Assembly (NCBI RefSeq): GCF_021030645.1
Contig: NZ_JACGCJ010000004.1
Coordinates: 1-64,000, forward strand
Direction of reading: 5' to 3'
DNA: 64,000 bases
Origin: Agrilactobacillus fermenti
Lineage (GTDB): Bacteria; Bacillota; Bacilli; Lactobacillales; Lactobacillaceae
The notes beneath the pieces are model-generated. The model saw only the letters and a list, made by a program, of their open reading frames with translations. It ran no database searches and was not told where the DNA came from. Both the position numbers and the translations under genes were made by a program. This document shows, piece after piece, positions 17,740 to 27,357 of this stretch (within the stretch, counting starts at the first letter, position 1; each line of letters begins with the position of its first letter).

Positions 17740-18339
17740 TCATTTGATCAACTTATCCCATAGAACCACTTGCTGGCTTGCTAATGACCTAGGGACATCA
17801 ATAATCCGCTGATTGGCACTGCCACGAAATTGTAAAGTCAAGTCCTTTTGGGCTAACAAAAACCGGCCATCAACCAAAATATCGATCAACTGCAATAGGG
17901 CTAATTTATCAGCACTATCTTTTAACAATTCATCATAGGTATACCCAGACCAAGACCAGATATCTTTAGTATGCCCAAATTCGGCGCGCACACGGTGGCA
18001 CAATTGAATACAAACATCCGTATTCAAAAACGGCTCGCCACCTAATAAGGTTAAGCCTTGCACATAACTTTGACTCAAATCAGTGATGATTTGATCTTCT
18101 AACGCTTGAGTATAAGGTTGCCCATAATGAAAATTCTGTGCAACCTTATTATAACAACCTGGACAGTTAAAGCGACAGCCGCTGACATATAGACTGCAGC
18201 GAACGCCCTCTCCGTCCACAAAGTTAAAGGGCTTATAGCTGGCAATATAATTTTGACTCAGATCTGCCGCGAGCCACTCCTTGGGTTTAGGATCGTTAGG
18301 TAATTTTGTTTTATTTGTTTGTGAAATCATCAGTGTCAT
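17740..18339 (-). CDS. nrdG: Anaerobic ribonucleotide reductase activating protein
   Basis: A 199-residue radical-SAM enzyme that installs the glycyl radical on NrdD. The CxxxCxxC cluster motif is Cys55, Cys59, Cys62 (CRFNCPGC), and the LLGGEPF motif follows. It is encoded two bases after nrdD, so it is co-transcribed and translationally coupled. Expression is expected under low oxygen and under NrdR control through the boxes upstream of nrdD. Confidence 0.95.
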   Translation of the reverse strand: MTLMISQTNKTKLPNDPKPKEWLAADLSQNYIASYKPFNFVDGEGVRCSLYVSGCRFNCPGCYNKVAQNFHYGQPYTQALEDQIITDLSQSYVQGLTLLGGEPFLNTDVCIQLCHRVRAEFGHTKDIWSWSGYTYDELLKDSADKLALLQLIDILVDGRFLLAQKDLTLQFRGSANQRIIDVPRSLASQQVVLWDKLIK

Positions 18340-18341
18340 CC

Positions 18342-20549
18342 TTATTGTCTTGCAATCGTATTTTGGTCATTGCCTAGCGTCATATGTTTGACTCGACTGG
18401 CAATTTCTACATGACGGCCATGAACCATCGGCCGCTGATTAGGGTTGCCCAGATAACCACAAGTCCGTTTCACAACATCACAAGTTGCTGGGTCATAGTT
18501 CCCACACTCAGGGCATTCAAATCCTTTTTCAGTTGGTTTGAATTCACCTTTGTAACCGCATTTGAAGCATTGATCAATCGGTGTATTCGTACCCAAATAG
18601 CCGATTCGATCATAAGCGTAATCCCAGACAGCTTCAAGGGCTTTAGGATTCTGCTTCAAATTTGGATATTCACAATAATGGATAAAACCACCTGCACTAT
18701 ATTTCGGATAATCTTTTTCAAAATCGATTTTTTCAAATGGTGTGGGTGCCTTTCGAACATCATAATGAAAACTATTCGTATAATATTCTTTATCCGTAAT
18801 ATTCTTAACCTTACCAAATTTTTTAGTATCTAACCGGCAGAATGTATCTGTCAAACTTTCAGATGGTGTTGCGTAAACACTAAAATGATACCCATATTCT
18901 TTTTCCCAGTCTTTACAGTGTTCATAAAGATCCTTGACGACTTGGACGGTAAAAGCTTTGGCCTTTGGGTTCTTTTCCCACTTAGGGCCAAAGAATACTG
19001 TACCGACTTCATATAGGCCAATATACCCCAGTGAAACGGTAGCTCGGCGATTTTTGAACAATTCATCTACCGACTCACCGCGTTTTAGTCGACGGCCAAA
19101 AGCACCGTACTGATATAAAATTGGAGCGTTTTCCGGTTTGGCTTGTTTGGCACGATTTACTTTAAAGACAAGTGCTTCTTTGCATATTGCTAACCGCGCT
19201 TCAAGGATTTCCCAAAAGCGATCCTGATCACCTTTAGACTCCATGGCGACCCGAGGTAGGTTCAGCGTCACCACACCAAGATTCATCCGACCAGCATTAA
19301 CTTCATGCCCCTGAGCATCCTTCCAACCTTGTAAGAAGCTGCGGCACCCCATCGGTGCTTTAAATGAACCTGTTAGCGCCACGATTTTGTCATACATTAA
19401 AACATCAGGATACATCCGCTTAGTCGCACATTCTACGGCCAATTCCTTAATATCATAATTAGGATCAGTCAGATTCAAATTCAAACCACGTTTTAAAGTA
19501 AAGACTAATTTTGGAAAAATAGCAGTTCGATGTTCTTTACCTAACCCAGCGATTCGAATTTTTAAAATCGATTTTTGAATTTCCCGCTCCATCCAATTCG
19601 TACCCAATCCGAATCCTAACGTTGTAAAAGGCGTTTGTCCTTGTGAGGAATACAGCGTGTTGATCTCATATTCCAAAGCTTGCATGGCATCATAAATATC
19701 TTTTTTCGTCTTACTTTTCGCAAATTCACGTTGTTTCTTAGGATCATCGATCCAATCTTGGGCATCCTTTAGATGTTTGTCATAATTCTTTTGCGCAAAG
19801 GGTGCTAACAATTCATCTACTCGGTCTGCCGAACAGCCGCCGTATTGACTGGAAGCCACATTTGCAATGATTTGTGACATCTGTGCCGTAGCAGTTTGAA
19901 TAGAATGTGGCGGTTCTACCTCAGCATTACCGATCTTAAACCCATGATTCAACATTTCTTTGAAATCAATCAAACAACAATTTGTCATTGGACTATATGG
20001 TTGGTAGTCCAGATCATGCCAATGAATGTCCCCCTTCAAATGGGCATTGGCAACTTTAGGTGGTAACATTTTCAAACCAATTGCTTTGGCAACTGTTCCA
20101 GCTGTTAAATCCCGCTGTGTATTAAAAACTTCACTATCCTTATTAGCATTCTCATTGACTACTGTCGCATCTTTATGGAGCAATTTTTGAATGGTAAAAT
20201 TAATATCCGTTGCTTGATTACGCTCAAAATCTTTTTGTGTCCGATAATTAATATAACTTTTTGCCCAGTCATATTTGTGATTCTCTAACAATTTGTGTTC
20301 CACAACATTTTGAATTTCATAGATTTTCACATCTTTTACAAAGCGGGTTTGAATTTCACCAACGATCGCATCAGTAATTTCATCGATCACCGTAAAATCG
20401 ATGGGACTTAGTTCATCATTAACTGCTCTAGCAGATTTGGTAATTGCTTGAACAATTTTATCACGATCAAAATCGGTGATTCGCCCGTCACGTTTCAATA
20501 CATTTAACTTTGTTAATTCATTAACAGTATCTTTTTTTGTTTCTAACAT
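18342..20549 (-). CDS. nrdD: Anaerobic (class III) ribonucleoside-triphosphate reductase
   Basis: A 735-residue enzyme that reduces NTPs to dNTPs without oxygen. An ATP-cone domain (about 14-110, VLKRDGRITDFDRDKI) provides allosteric control. The C-terminus carries a zinc ribbon (CFKCGYKG ... CPECG) and the glycyl radical loop RTCGYLG with the radical Gly at residue 698. The length is normal for the family. The start has a GGAGGTTG site nearby. It is the first gene of the nrdDG operon, with two NrdR boxes upstream. Confidence 0.97.
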   Translation of the reverse strand: MLETKKDTVNELTKLNVLKRDGRITDFDRDKIVQAITKSARAVNDELSPIDFTVIDEITDAIVGEIQTRFVKDVKIYEIQNVVEHKLLENHKYDWAKSYINYRTQKDFERNQATDINFTIQKLLHKDATVVNENANKDSEVFNTQRDLTAGTVAKAIGLKMLPPKVANAHLKGDIHWHDLDYQPYSPMTNCCLIDFKEMLNHGFKIGNAEVEPPHSIQTATAQMSQIIANVASSQYGGCSADRVDELLAPFAQKNYDKHLKDAQDWIDDPKKQREFAKSKTKKDIYDAMQALEYEINTLYSSQGQTPFTTLGFGLGTNWMEREIQKSILKIRIAGLGKEHRTAIFPKLVFTLKRGLNLNLTDPNYDIKELAVECATKRMYPDVLMYDKIVALTGSFKAPMGCRSFLQGWKDAQGHEVNAGRMNLGVVTLNLPRVAMESKGDQDRFWEILEARLAICKEALVFKVNRAKQAKPENAPILYQYGAFGRRLKRGESVDELFKNRRATVSLGYIGLYEVGTVFFGPKWEKNPKAKAFTVQVVKDLYEHCKDWEKEYGYHFSVYATPSESLTDTFCRLDTKKFGKVKNITDKEYYTNSFHYDVRKAPTPFEKIDFEKDYPKYSAGGFIHYCEYPNLKQNPKALEAVWDYAYDRIGYLGTNTPIDQCFKCGYKGEFKPTEKGFECPECGNYDPATCDVVKRTCGYLGNPNQRPMVHGRHVEIASRVKHMTLGNDQNTIARQ

Positions 20550-20604
20550 GTGCTCAACCTCCGATTACGTATGTTTCAATCATAAACAACCGAGGCCAGT
20601 AATT

Positions 20605-20662
20605 CAACCATATATTGTGTCCAATTTATTAAATTCCGACTTTTAAACACAATATATAGTGT
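20605..20662 (-). promoter_or_regulatory. Pair of NrdR boxes upstream of nrdD
   Basis: The box at 20647-20662 reads ACACAATATATAGTGT, a full match to the NrdR consensus. A second, weaker box at 20605-20620 keeps ATATATTGTGT. Their centres are 42 bases apart, four helical turns, so both face the same side of the DNA as expected for NrdR, the ATP/dATP-sensing repressor of ribonucleotide reductase genes. Confidence 0.85.
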
Positions 20663-20705
20663 TTAAAAATTCACTAAATCACTTGGCAATAACTTTTCTT
20701 GAGCA

Positions 20706-20748
20706 TATAAAAAACGTGACCAGCCTAAACTTACAAGCCAATCACGTT
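20706..20748 (-). terminator. Terminator after the LCP gene
   Basis: On the minus strand AACGTGA and TCACGTT pair, with inner GGCTT/AGGCT pairing, followed by TTTTTTAT. It ends the LCP transcript before the nrdD promoter region. Confidence 0.8.
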
Positions 20749-20792
20749 CATATTTAAATAAATATGTGGTCTCACTCACAAATCACTTATTT

Positions 20793-21935
20793 TTAATAAC
20801 CGCTGTTATAGTCATTTGTACCTGTGCCAGTATCATCTGTAGCTACATTACCCGCATTATCAGAGACATCTGCGTTCGCTGGTGTGTAGACTGTGTATTC
20901 TTGAACGTTGGGATTACTGAAAAAGGTTTTATTTCTGGCATTTTGCTTGGTTTCTTCATTGTCGAGGGTTTCTTGAGAGAGGTCTAATGATTGACGTAAC
21001 TTGTTTGAAACACGCTGAAGCTCCTTAGTAGAGGCTACTTGATAAGAGGCGCCATTGATCCAAGCATTTTCACCTTGAATGTGATCACTCTTCATTGATT
21101 TTGCGGCATCGCCGTAATTTTGATAAACGCTCATCATCTCATCAAACGTCATATTGGTGGCAATACTATCAGATAGTGTATTCATGATTTTTTCAAAATT
21201 ACCAAGTGTTTTCAATGACATTGCCGAATTGACGATGCCTTTGATCACTTGTTGCTGCCGTTTTTGACGGCCATAATCATTTTCAGGATCATCATAACGC
21301 ATGCGTGAATAGGCTAAGGCTTGTTTCCCATTAAGGTGCATATGGCCCTTCCGGAAATTCTGCCAATCATAATCAAAGTCAAATGGCACATCTACGTCGA
21401 CACCACCGACAGCATCTACGATTTTAGATAATGCGCCCATATTGATCGTGACATAATAATCTATGGGTGTATTTACTAATTTCTCAACCGTGCTAATGGC
21501 CATGCTGGAGCCGCCAATATTATAAGCCGCATTTACCTTTTGGACATTAAACTTATCAGAATTGCTATATTGCATTTGTGCCATAGTATCTCGGGGAATA
21601 CTGACCATATTGACTTTCTTTTTCTGACTATTGATCGTCGTCAAAATCATGGTATCAGAATTGCCCTTGTCGATTCGGCCTTCTGCGCCGGTATCTACCC
21701 CTAGTAAAAGAATGGATAATGGCTTGCCGTTTTTAATATTTGTAGATACTTTCTTGTCATCGACCGGATGATAAGTGGCGTTAACTGCTGTTTTGGCTTG
21801 CGAATACAACCTAAAAGCATAAGTCCCACCTGCAAAACCAATCGTTAACACAATCAGCAAAAAGACCTTAAAAAAAGGATGATTCTTACGTTTCCGGTGC
21901 GTGGAAAATTCCTCACGACGAGAATTATTCGGCAT
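20793..21935 (-). CDS. LytR-CpsA-Psr (LCP) family wall-polymer ligase
   Basis: A 380-residue protein with a short basic cytoplasmic N-terminus, one membrane segment (about 22-42) and an extracellular LCP domain (about 70-270). LCP hallmarks include LLLGVDTG, the Arg/Asp set in SDTMIL and SIPRDT, and GKQALAYSRMR with DYGRQKRQQQV. These enzymes attach wall teichoic acid or capsule to peptidoglycan. The tail is rich in Asn, Thr, Asp and Gly and probably disordered. The ATG at 21935 follows AGGAG; an in-frame TTG at 21959 is less likely. Confidence 0.9.
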   Translation of the reverse strand: MPNNSRREEFSTHRKRKNHPFFKVFLLIVLTIGFAGGTYAFRLYSQAKTAVNATYHPVDDKKVSTNIKNGKPLSILLLGVDTGAEGRIDKGNSDTMILTTINSQKKKVNMVSIPRDTMAQMQYSNSDKFNVQKVNAAYNIGGSSMAISTVEKLVNTPIDYYVTINMGALSKIVDAVGGVDVDVPFDFDYDWQNFRKGHMHLNGKQALAYSRMRYDDPENDYGRQKRQQQVIKGIVNSAMSLKTLGNFEKIMNTLSDSIATNMTFDEMMSVYQNYGDAAKSMKSDHIQGENAWINGASYQVASTKELQRVSNKLRQSLDLSQETLDNEETKQNARNKTFFSNPNVQEYTVYTPANADVSDNAGNVATDDTGTGTNDYNSGY

Positions 21936-22140
21936 ATAAAAGTAGCTCCTATCTCTCAAATTCTTTAGGTATTATAACGATAAATTATTTTATAAACAAA
22001 CAAAAAAAGCCTTTAACATAAAAATTTACGAATAAAATTACATTTCGTTCACATTTTTTGCATTATTCGCGAACTCGCTTACAAAGAAAAGCATAACAAA
22101 TATGGTATGATAAGTCTAAAATTTAATTAGGAGGCAAATC

Positions 22141-23949
22141 ATGACAACTGTAAAACAATTACCACGACGAAATGAAGTCCCTGAGGCACTGACTTGGGAT
22201 CTGACTAAGGTGTTTGCATCTGATGCTGCCTTCGAAACAGCGTTTGCAGATGTTGCTCGCCAGAATCAGGCCATTCAAAAAGTTCAGGGCACTTTGGGCC
22301 AATCAGCGCGTGCGTTAAAAGACGGTCTGACTCAGATCTTAGATTTGTTTAGAGCTTTAGAGAAAGTTTATGTCTATGCAAGTATGAAAAATGATCAAGA
22401 TACAGATGACCCTAAATACCAAGGTTACCAAGCAAAAGTTGATAGTTTGGCGGCGCAAGTTAGTGCCAACGTCTCCTTTTTAGATCCAGAAATTCTAGCT
22501 ATTGACCCACAAACATTAGCCAAATATTTAAATGATGAACCAGATTTAAAAGTCTATCAACACTTTATTGATAGTATCACCGTCAATCGCGCCCATGTCC
22601 TTGAGCCGCAAGCAGAAGCACTCATTGCTGCAGCCGGTGATGCCTTTAATACCGCCAGCAATACGTTCGGCGTTTTAAATAATTCGGATTTAAAATTTCC
22701 TGTCGTTAAAGATGAACAGGGCGACCCCATCCAATTATCCAATGGGGTCTATTCTCGGCTCATTGAATCGACAGATCGTAATGTTCGTAAAGCCGCCTTT
22801 GAAGGTTTATACCACACCTATGATCAATTTAAAAATACACTCGCAAGTACGCTCTCCGGTGAAGTGAAGACACATAATTATATCGCTAAGGCACATCATT
22901 ATCAAAACGCTCGTGCTCGGGCAATGGCTAGCAACCATATTCCTGAATCAGTTTATGATACTTTAATCGAGCAAGTAAATGCACACTTGCCGTTATTACA
23001 TCGTTATGTTGCCCTTCGCAAAAAGATTTTAGGTCTCGATGAATTACACATGTACGACCTCTATACACCATTAACGGGTGAAGCACCGCTCAGCTACACC
23101 TTTGAGGAAGCCAAAGCTACTGCTAAAAAGGCATTGGCTGTCATGGGTCCAGATTATCTCAGTCACGTCTCGGAAATTTTTGAAAACCGTTATATCGACG
23201 TTGTGGAGAACCAAGGTAAACGTTCTGGTGCTTATTCAGGTGGTGCCTATGATACGCCGCCTTATGAACTGTTAAATTGGCAAAATAACTTGAATAATTT
23301 ATATACGCTTGTCCACGAAACTGGCCATAGCGTTCACAGCTGGTATACCCGTCACAATCAACCCTATGTTTATGGTGACTATCCCATTTTCGTAGCTGAA
23401 ATTGCATCCACAACGAATGAAAATATCTTAACCGAGTATTTACTGCAGACCCAATCTGATCCAACAGTACGTGCTTATATTTTGAACTACTACCTTGATG
23501 GTTTTAAGGGCACCATTTTCCGGCAAACACAATTTGCTGAATTTGAACATTTTATTCACCAAGCAGACGGTAATGGTGAGCCGCTAACCGCCGATATGAT
23601 GTCTGACTACTATGGTAAACTTAATGCACGTTACTATGGTCCAAGTATCATCTCAGATCCACAAATTGCCTTAGAATGGTCCCGTATTCCGCACTTCTAT
23701 ATGAACTATTATGTTTATCAGTACGCGACTGGGTTCGCTGCTGCTGCCTTTTTGAGTGATCAGATCATGCAGGAAAAACCGCAGGCGCGTGAGAAATACA
23801 TCGATTATCTCAAATCTGGCAGTTCCCATTACGCTATCGATACCATGAAAGCTGCAGGGATCGATATGACAAAACCTGATTACTTGATTGGTGCCTTTCA
23901 AACTTTTGAACAACGCTTAAACGAATTGGAACATTTATTACAGAGATAA
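22141..23949 (+). CDS. pepF: Oligoendopeptidase F
   Basis: A 602-residue M3-family zinc metallopeptidase that cuts intracellular oligopeptides. The zinc motif HETGH is at residues 392-396, and a downstream Glu (in FVAEIAST) supplies the third ligand. It has normal family length and no signal peptide. GGAGG lies seven bases before the ATG, with an extended -10 (TGGTATGAT) further up. In Bacillus pepF sits between coiA and spxH; here it has been moved about 13 kb away and stands alone. Confidence 0.95.
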   Translation: MTTVKQLPRRNEVPEALTWDLTKVFASDAAFETAFADVARQNQAIQKVQGTLGQSARALKDGLTQILDLFRALEKVYVYASMKNDQDTDDPKYQGYQAKVDSLAAQVSANVSFLDPEILAIDPQTLAKYLNDEPDLKVYQHFIDSITVNRAHVLEPQAEALIAAAGDAFNTASNTFGVLNNSDLKFPVVKDEQGDPIQLSNGVYSRLIESTDRNVRKAAFEGLYHTYDQFKNTLASTLSGEVKTHNYIAKAHHYQNARARAMASNHIPESVYDTLIEQVNAHLPLLHRYVALRKKILGLDELHMYDLYTPLTGEAPLSYTFEEAKATAKKALAVMGPDYLSHVSEIFENRYIDVVENQGKRSGAYSGGAYDTPPYELLNWQNNLNNLYTLVHETGHSVHSWYTRHNQPYVYGDYPIFVAEIASTTNENILTEYLLQTQSDPTVRAYILNYYLDGFKGTIFRQTQFAEFEHFIHQADGNGEPLTADMMSDYYGKLNARYYGPSIISDPQIALEWSRIPHFYMNYYVYQYATGFAAAAFLSDQIMQEKPQAREKYIDYLKSGSSHYAIDTMKAAGIDMTKPDYLIGAFQTFEQRLNELEHLLQR

Positions 23950-24109
23950 TAAGTTTGTTATTTTCTTGTTAAAAATAAAACATTATCGCAATCTGACTAT
24001 CAATTCCATTACAGTCATAGGCATAACCTTGTTTTCTAGTCATTTGCTTAGTATGCTTTAATTAATCATTTATTTCGTTCTCTTTTGATTTATTAAAGCG
24101 AGGTCAAAT

Positions 24110-24457
24110 ATGCATCTTTATCATCGAAGAAAAATGTCTGAACCAGAAAATATCGTAAGTCATGCAGTTGCGTACGCGACACCACACTTTTTTATTCAAT
24201 TACTCTGGACCTATATCGAGAGTTTGCAGCTTGAAAATGTCCGTCCGGCAGATATACAGTATTTTTCAATTTGTCAAAAACACGACTTATGTACCATTCA
24301 ACTAGATCAACAAACACCTAAAGTTCACTTTAAATGGCAAATCAAACTGATCAACGATCAACTACAACTACCCGAAAACCTGGTCTTAGTTAACCAAGAC
24401 CAGCGCCACATTCTTTGCCTCCCCCACGAGGTAGCCGAATACCAAGACTTTAATTAA
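24110..24457 (+). CDS. DUF960-like protein
   Basis: A 115-residue soluble protein. The run VAYATPHFFIQLLWTYIESL and the later pattern ILCLPHEVAEY fit DUF960, a small family of unknown function in Firmicutes. The first 15 residues are basic and atypical, so a later start (for example the Met at residue 9) is possible. A GCGAGG site precedes the chosen ATG. It stands alone between pepF and a convergent transporter operon. Confidence 0.6.
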   Translation: MHLYHRRKMSEPENIVSHAVAYATPHFFIQLLWTYIESLQLENVRPADIQYFSICQKHDLCTIQLDQQTPKVHFKWQIKLINDQLQLPENLVLVNQDQRHILCLPHEVAEYQDFN

Positions 24458-24499
24458 AGTTTATACCCATTAATTGTTGCTTTATTGGAGAATATAACT

Positions 24500-24603
24500 A
24501 AAAAGCAGTTGAAAACAAATATTACCGTTATAGTGCCCTTAGAAATTAAGCTAAAACGCCTAATTCTAAGCGGCACTATATTTTGTTTTCAGCTGCCTTT
24601 TTA
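24500..24603. repeat. Long imperfect inverted repeat, probable bidirectional terminator
   Basis: The two arms (about 24500-24548 and 24560-24603) pair over roughly 40 bases. Conserved blocks are GCAG-TGAAAACAA, ATAGTGCC and TTAGAA, with a seven-base insertion in the left arm. A- and T-runs flank the outside, so it could end transcription from both convergent genes. It is much longer than a normal terminator and could be a relic of a mobile miniature element. Confidence 0.7.
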
Positions 24604-24659
24604 ATGGCGATTTGACTATATTCAACGGGCTTTAAAGAAACTGTCCAGTGTGCTTATTT

Positions 24660-25457
24660 TCAACTTCTTTGAACTAAGCGACTGTATAAAATGGCTAACA
24701 AATAGATAAGCACTTCGATACTAGCAATAAAAAACGTCACAGGCCAGTTAGTCACATAGCCGAGATATAAACCCAGCCAAACGCCAATTAACGAAATACC
24801 AATGGCTATCATCAATAACTGTGGTACAGTACGGCCGAGGTATTGAGCACTAGCAGCAGGTAAGGTTAATAAAATAAAGACTAACAGTGAGCCAACAATC
24901 TGTGCCCCGATACTAACGGCAAATGCTAATAAAATTAAGAAAATAATTGAAATTAGATCGCGATGAATATTTTGTGAAGCAGCCCCCACGCTATCAAATG
25001 AATCAAAGACTAATGAGCGCCACATCATCAAAACAAACAACATCACCAAGGCAGATAAAATGATCAATTGCTTCACTTCATCGAAACTGATACCCACAAT
25101 GCTTCCAAATAAAATATTCGTTGCATAGCTGGCATTCTTGCTAGATAACGATAAAAATAAAATACCTAGGCCGATAAATAAACTAGAGACAGCACTGATC
25201 GTTGCTTCTCGACGCGATTTCTCGACACCCAGCGCGCCAACGATCAAAGAACTTAAACTGGTAAAAATCAACATCCCATTCAAAGCCGATAAACCGGAAA
25301 AAACACCAAAGGCGGCCCCGGCAAAACCAATTTCAGATAAGGTATGGGATAAAAATGATAGATTACGAGCCACTACAAAGACACCGATCACACCACAAGT
25401 TAAAGCAATAAAGGTACTGGCTAAATAAGCATTTCTCATAAAGACTAAAGCAAACAT
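24660..25457 (-). CDS. Metal ABC transporter permease (ZnuB/MntB class)
   Basis: A 265-residue ABC-3 family permease with seven to eight hydrophobic segments and the conserved SHTLSEIGFAGAAFG stretch after the second segment. Such permeases import zinc or manganese. The start overlaps the stop of the ATPase gene (TAATG), so both are translated as a unit. No substrate-binding protein lies next to it, so metal identity cannot be inferred from context. Confidence 0.9.
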   Translation of the reverse strand: MFALVFMRNAYLASTFIALTCGVIGVFVVARNLSFLSHTLSEIGFAGAAFGVFSGLSALNGMLIFTSLSSLIVGALGVEKSRREATISAVSSLFIGLGILFLSLSSKNASYATNILFGSIVGISFDEVKQLIILSALVMLFVLMMWRSLVFDSFDSVGAASQNIHRDLISIIFLILLAFAVSIGAQIVGSLLVFILLTLPAASAQYLGRTVPQLLMIAIGISLIGVWLGLYLGYVTNWPVTFFIASIEVLIYLLAILYSRLVQRS

Positions 25458-26167
25458 TAGATAGCTCCCCTGACTTTTTCACGAATGAGACTTTGGTTCA
25501 GGTCAGCACTTGCCCCCGAACTCAATTTTCCGTCTTCTAACAAATAATATTTAGTAGTATAACGCGCTGCCAGCTCTAAATCATGGGTAATAAAAACAAC
25601 AGTCAATTGTTCATTATGATTCAATTCCTGTACAAGCGCCATTAATTCATTTTTAGCCTGTACATCTAACGAAGCGGTTGATTCATCCAAAATCAATAAA
25701 TCTGGATCATCTACCAAAGCTTGAGCAAGATAAGCACGTTGTTTCTCACCACCAGAAGCACTACCTAATCTTGTTTGCGCTAAATCCGTCAGATAGGTAC
25801 AGGCCAGTGCATGCTTTAAATTCTGATGTTCCTGCTTTGTATAAAAAGGCCAGTGATGCCCCAAGCGATTTAATCCCACAAAACTCGCGATAGATAAGGG
25901 AAAATCATGATCGATATTACGAAATTGCGGCACATAGCCAATTTTTAGTTGCCGTGTCTCATGCAACGGGTGTGTTTCAATAGTGCCATGCACTGGTTTA
26001 ACCTGATGCAATACTGCCCGAATCAAAGTCGTCTTGCCAGCCCCGTTCGCCCCAATCAAGCTGATCATTTCACCAGGATACAGCTGAAAATCTAAACGGT
26101 CTAAAACGACCTTGTCTGGAAAGCGAACGGTCAATTGTTTAATATCCAAAATTGGTTCTACTGTCAT
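25457..26167 (-). CDS. Metal ABC transporter ATP-binding protein
   Basis: A 236-residue ATPase with Walker A GANGAGKTT, signature SGGEKQRAYLAQAL and Walker B LLILDESTASLD, then the switch His in ITHD. It energises the permease encoded immediately downstream for Zn or Mn uptake. The start at 26167 (MTVEPILDIKQL) has AGAGG upstream; a longer reading to 26206 adds a hydrophobic stretch not found in the family. Confidence 0.92.
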   Translation of the reverse strand: MTVEPILDIKQLTVRFPDKVVLDRLDFQLYPGEMISLIGANGAGKTTLIRAVLHQVKPVHGTIETHPLHETRQLKIGYVPQFRNIDHDFPLSIASFVGLNRLGHHWPFYTKQEHQNLKHALACTYLTDLAQTRLGSASGGEKQRAYLAQALVDDPDLLILDESTASLDVQAKNELMALVQELNHNEQLTVVFITHDLELAARYTTKYYLLEDGKLSSGASADLNQSLIREKVRGAI

Positions 26168-26379
26168 TTTTCTAGTGCCTCTTTCAATCAAAATCCAAAA
26201 CATCATTATGATCTACACAACCGCAAATAATCTAATAGCAACATAACTGGTCACTCTGCTGCATTTCTCATTGTTTCCTAGCTCTAGGTATGCTTGACAC
26301 CACGTTACCGATCATTTGAGTATAATAAAGTTAATGCTTAACTTTATTAAAAACCATCAGTGAAATCGAGGGCCTAAAA

Positions 26380-27171
26380 ATGAAAAAATTATTTCAGCGT
26401 CTAGGTTTGATCGGTCTAATTGTTATTGTCTTATTGGCTGCTGTTCAAGGCCTACGAACAACGGCTTTACGACAAGTCAACGTCCACCAAAATAACATCC
26501 CAACCATTTTGCTTCACGGTGCGGGTGGTACCATTCTTTCCCTTGGTCCAATGGCCCTTCGATTCAATCCCTATCATATCGCTACGGTTGCCATGAAGAT
26601 CACTGTAGACCGCGACCAAACCATCCATTATCAACAATATCGGCCATTGCGCAATAATCCAGAAATCATTGTGATCCTAAAAAATAAATATGATGCCGAA
26701 GCGGGTACTAAAGCTCTAACTAAAATCATGCAGCACCTATACACTAAAAACCACGTACGACAAGTTAATTTTGTCGGCCATTCCATGGGTGGTGGCATTA
26801 TGTTGACTTATCTTTTACATGTCACCAAAAATACCCCTACCGTCCATAAATTTGTCTCACTGGCGACGCCTTATATGGGATTTGACGCCAATGAAGGGCC
26901 GAATAACCCACGCTATCAAGCCATGCTTAAATCACGAAAAAATTTACCGCGAACCCTACAAGTTTTTAATTTGGTAGGCAATGTCAAACACCGTGGTAAT
27001 GATACCCAGGTCAGCACCCGCTCCGCTGCTGGTCTTAGAAAGATCGTTGCTGGCCAAATTGACCGCTATATTTATCATGAATTTCCTGGAAATTTCCTCA
27101 CAGCCAGTCATTTTATGATTCATGAAAACCCGCAAGTAGATGTCCTGATTGCCCGATTTCTTTGGTCTTAG
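26380..27171 (+). CDS. DUF915 alpha/beta hydrolase, membrane anchored or secreted
   Basis: A 263-residue hydrolase with an N-terminal hydrophobic segment (about 8-24) serving as signal or anchor. The nucleophile elbow GHSMGGG places the catalytic Ser at residue 135, with LLHGAGG (about 44-50) as the oxyanion strand. A late His (SHFMIHEN region) could complete the triad. The DUF915 family is common in lactobacilli, with cell-surface lipase/esterase activity assumed but mostly untested. A GAGGG site precedes the ATG. A GC-rich hairpin follows at 27229. Confidence 0.85.
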   Translation: MKKLFQRLGLIGLIVIVLLAAVQGLRTTALRQVNVHQNNIPTILLHGAGGTILSLGPMALRFNPYHIATVAMKITVDRDQTIHYQQYRPLRNNPEIIVILKNKYDAEAGTKALTKIMQHLYTKNHVRQVNFVGHSMGGGIMLTYLLHVTKNTPTVHKFVSLATPYMGFDANEGPNNPRYQAMLKSRKNLPRTLQVFNLVGNVKHRGNDTQVSTRSAAGLRKIVAGQIDRYIYHEFPGNFLTASHFMIHENPQVDVLIARFLWS

Positions 27172-27228
27172 CTTACTTGCTGCTTGATTCATATGAAAGT
27201 TTCTGCAAATAAAGCCAATAAACGCACA

Positions 27229-27261
27229 CAAGGCTGAGGTACCCACAGCACCTCAGCCTTG
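27229..27261 (+). terminator. Hairpin after the DUF915 gene
   Basis: A perfect 12-base stem CAAGGCTGAGGT with its complement over a nine-base loop. The following T-run is poor, so termination may be partial or factor dependent. Confidence 0.55.
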
Positions 27262-27357
27262 CATTCATTTATCTAGCGCTTTTTGAAACAATAACTTTAA
27301 TCTATCATATTTTTTCAGAAAGCACAATATATTAATTACTGAACTGTTTTTCCCCGT

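Noticed and set aside
18384-18833. 149-codon plus-strand frame inside nrdD
   Set aside because: It is antisense to a clear, full-length nrdD and has no ribosome site or family pattern.
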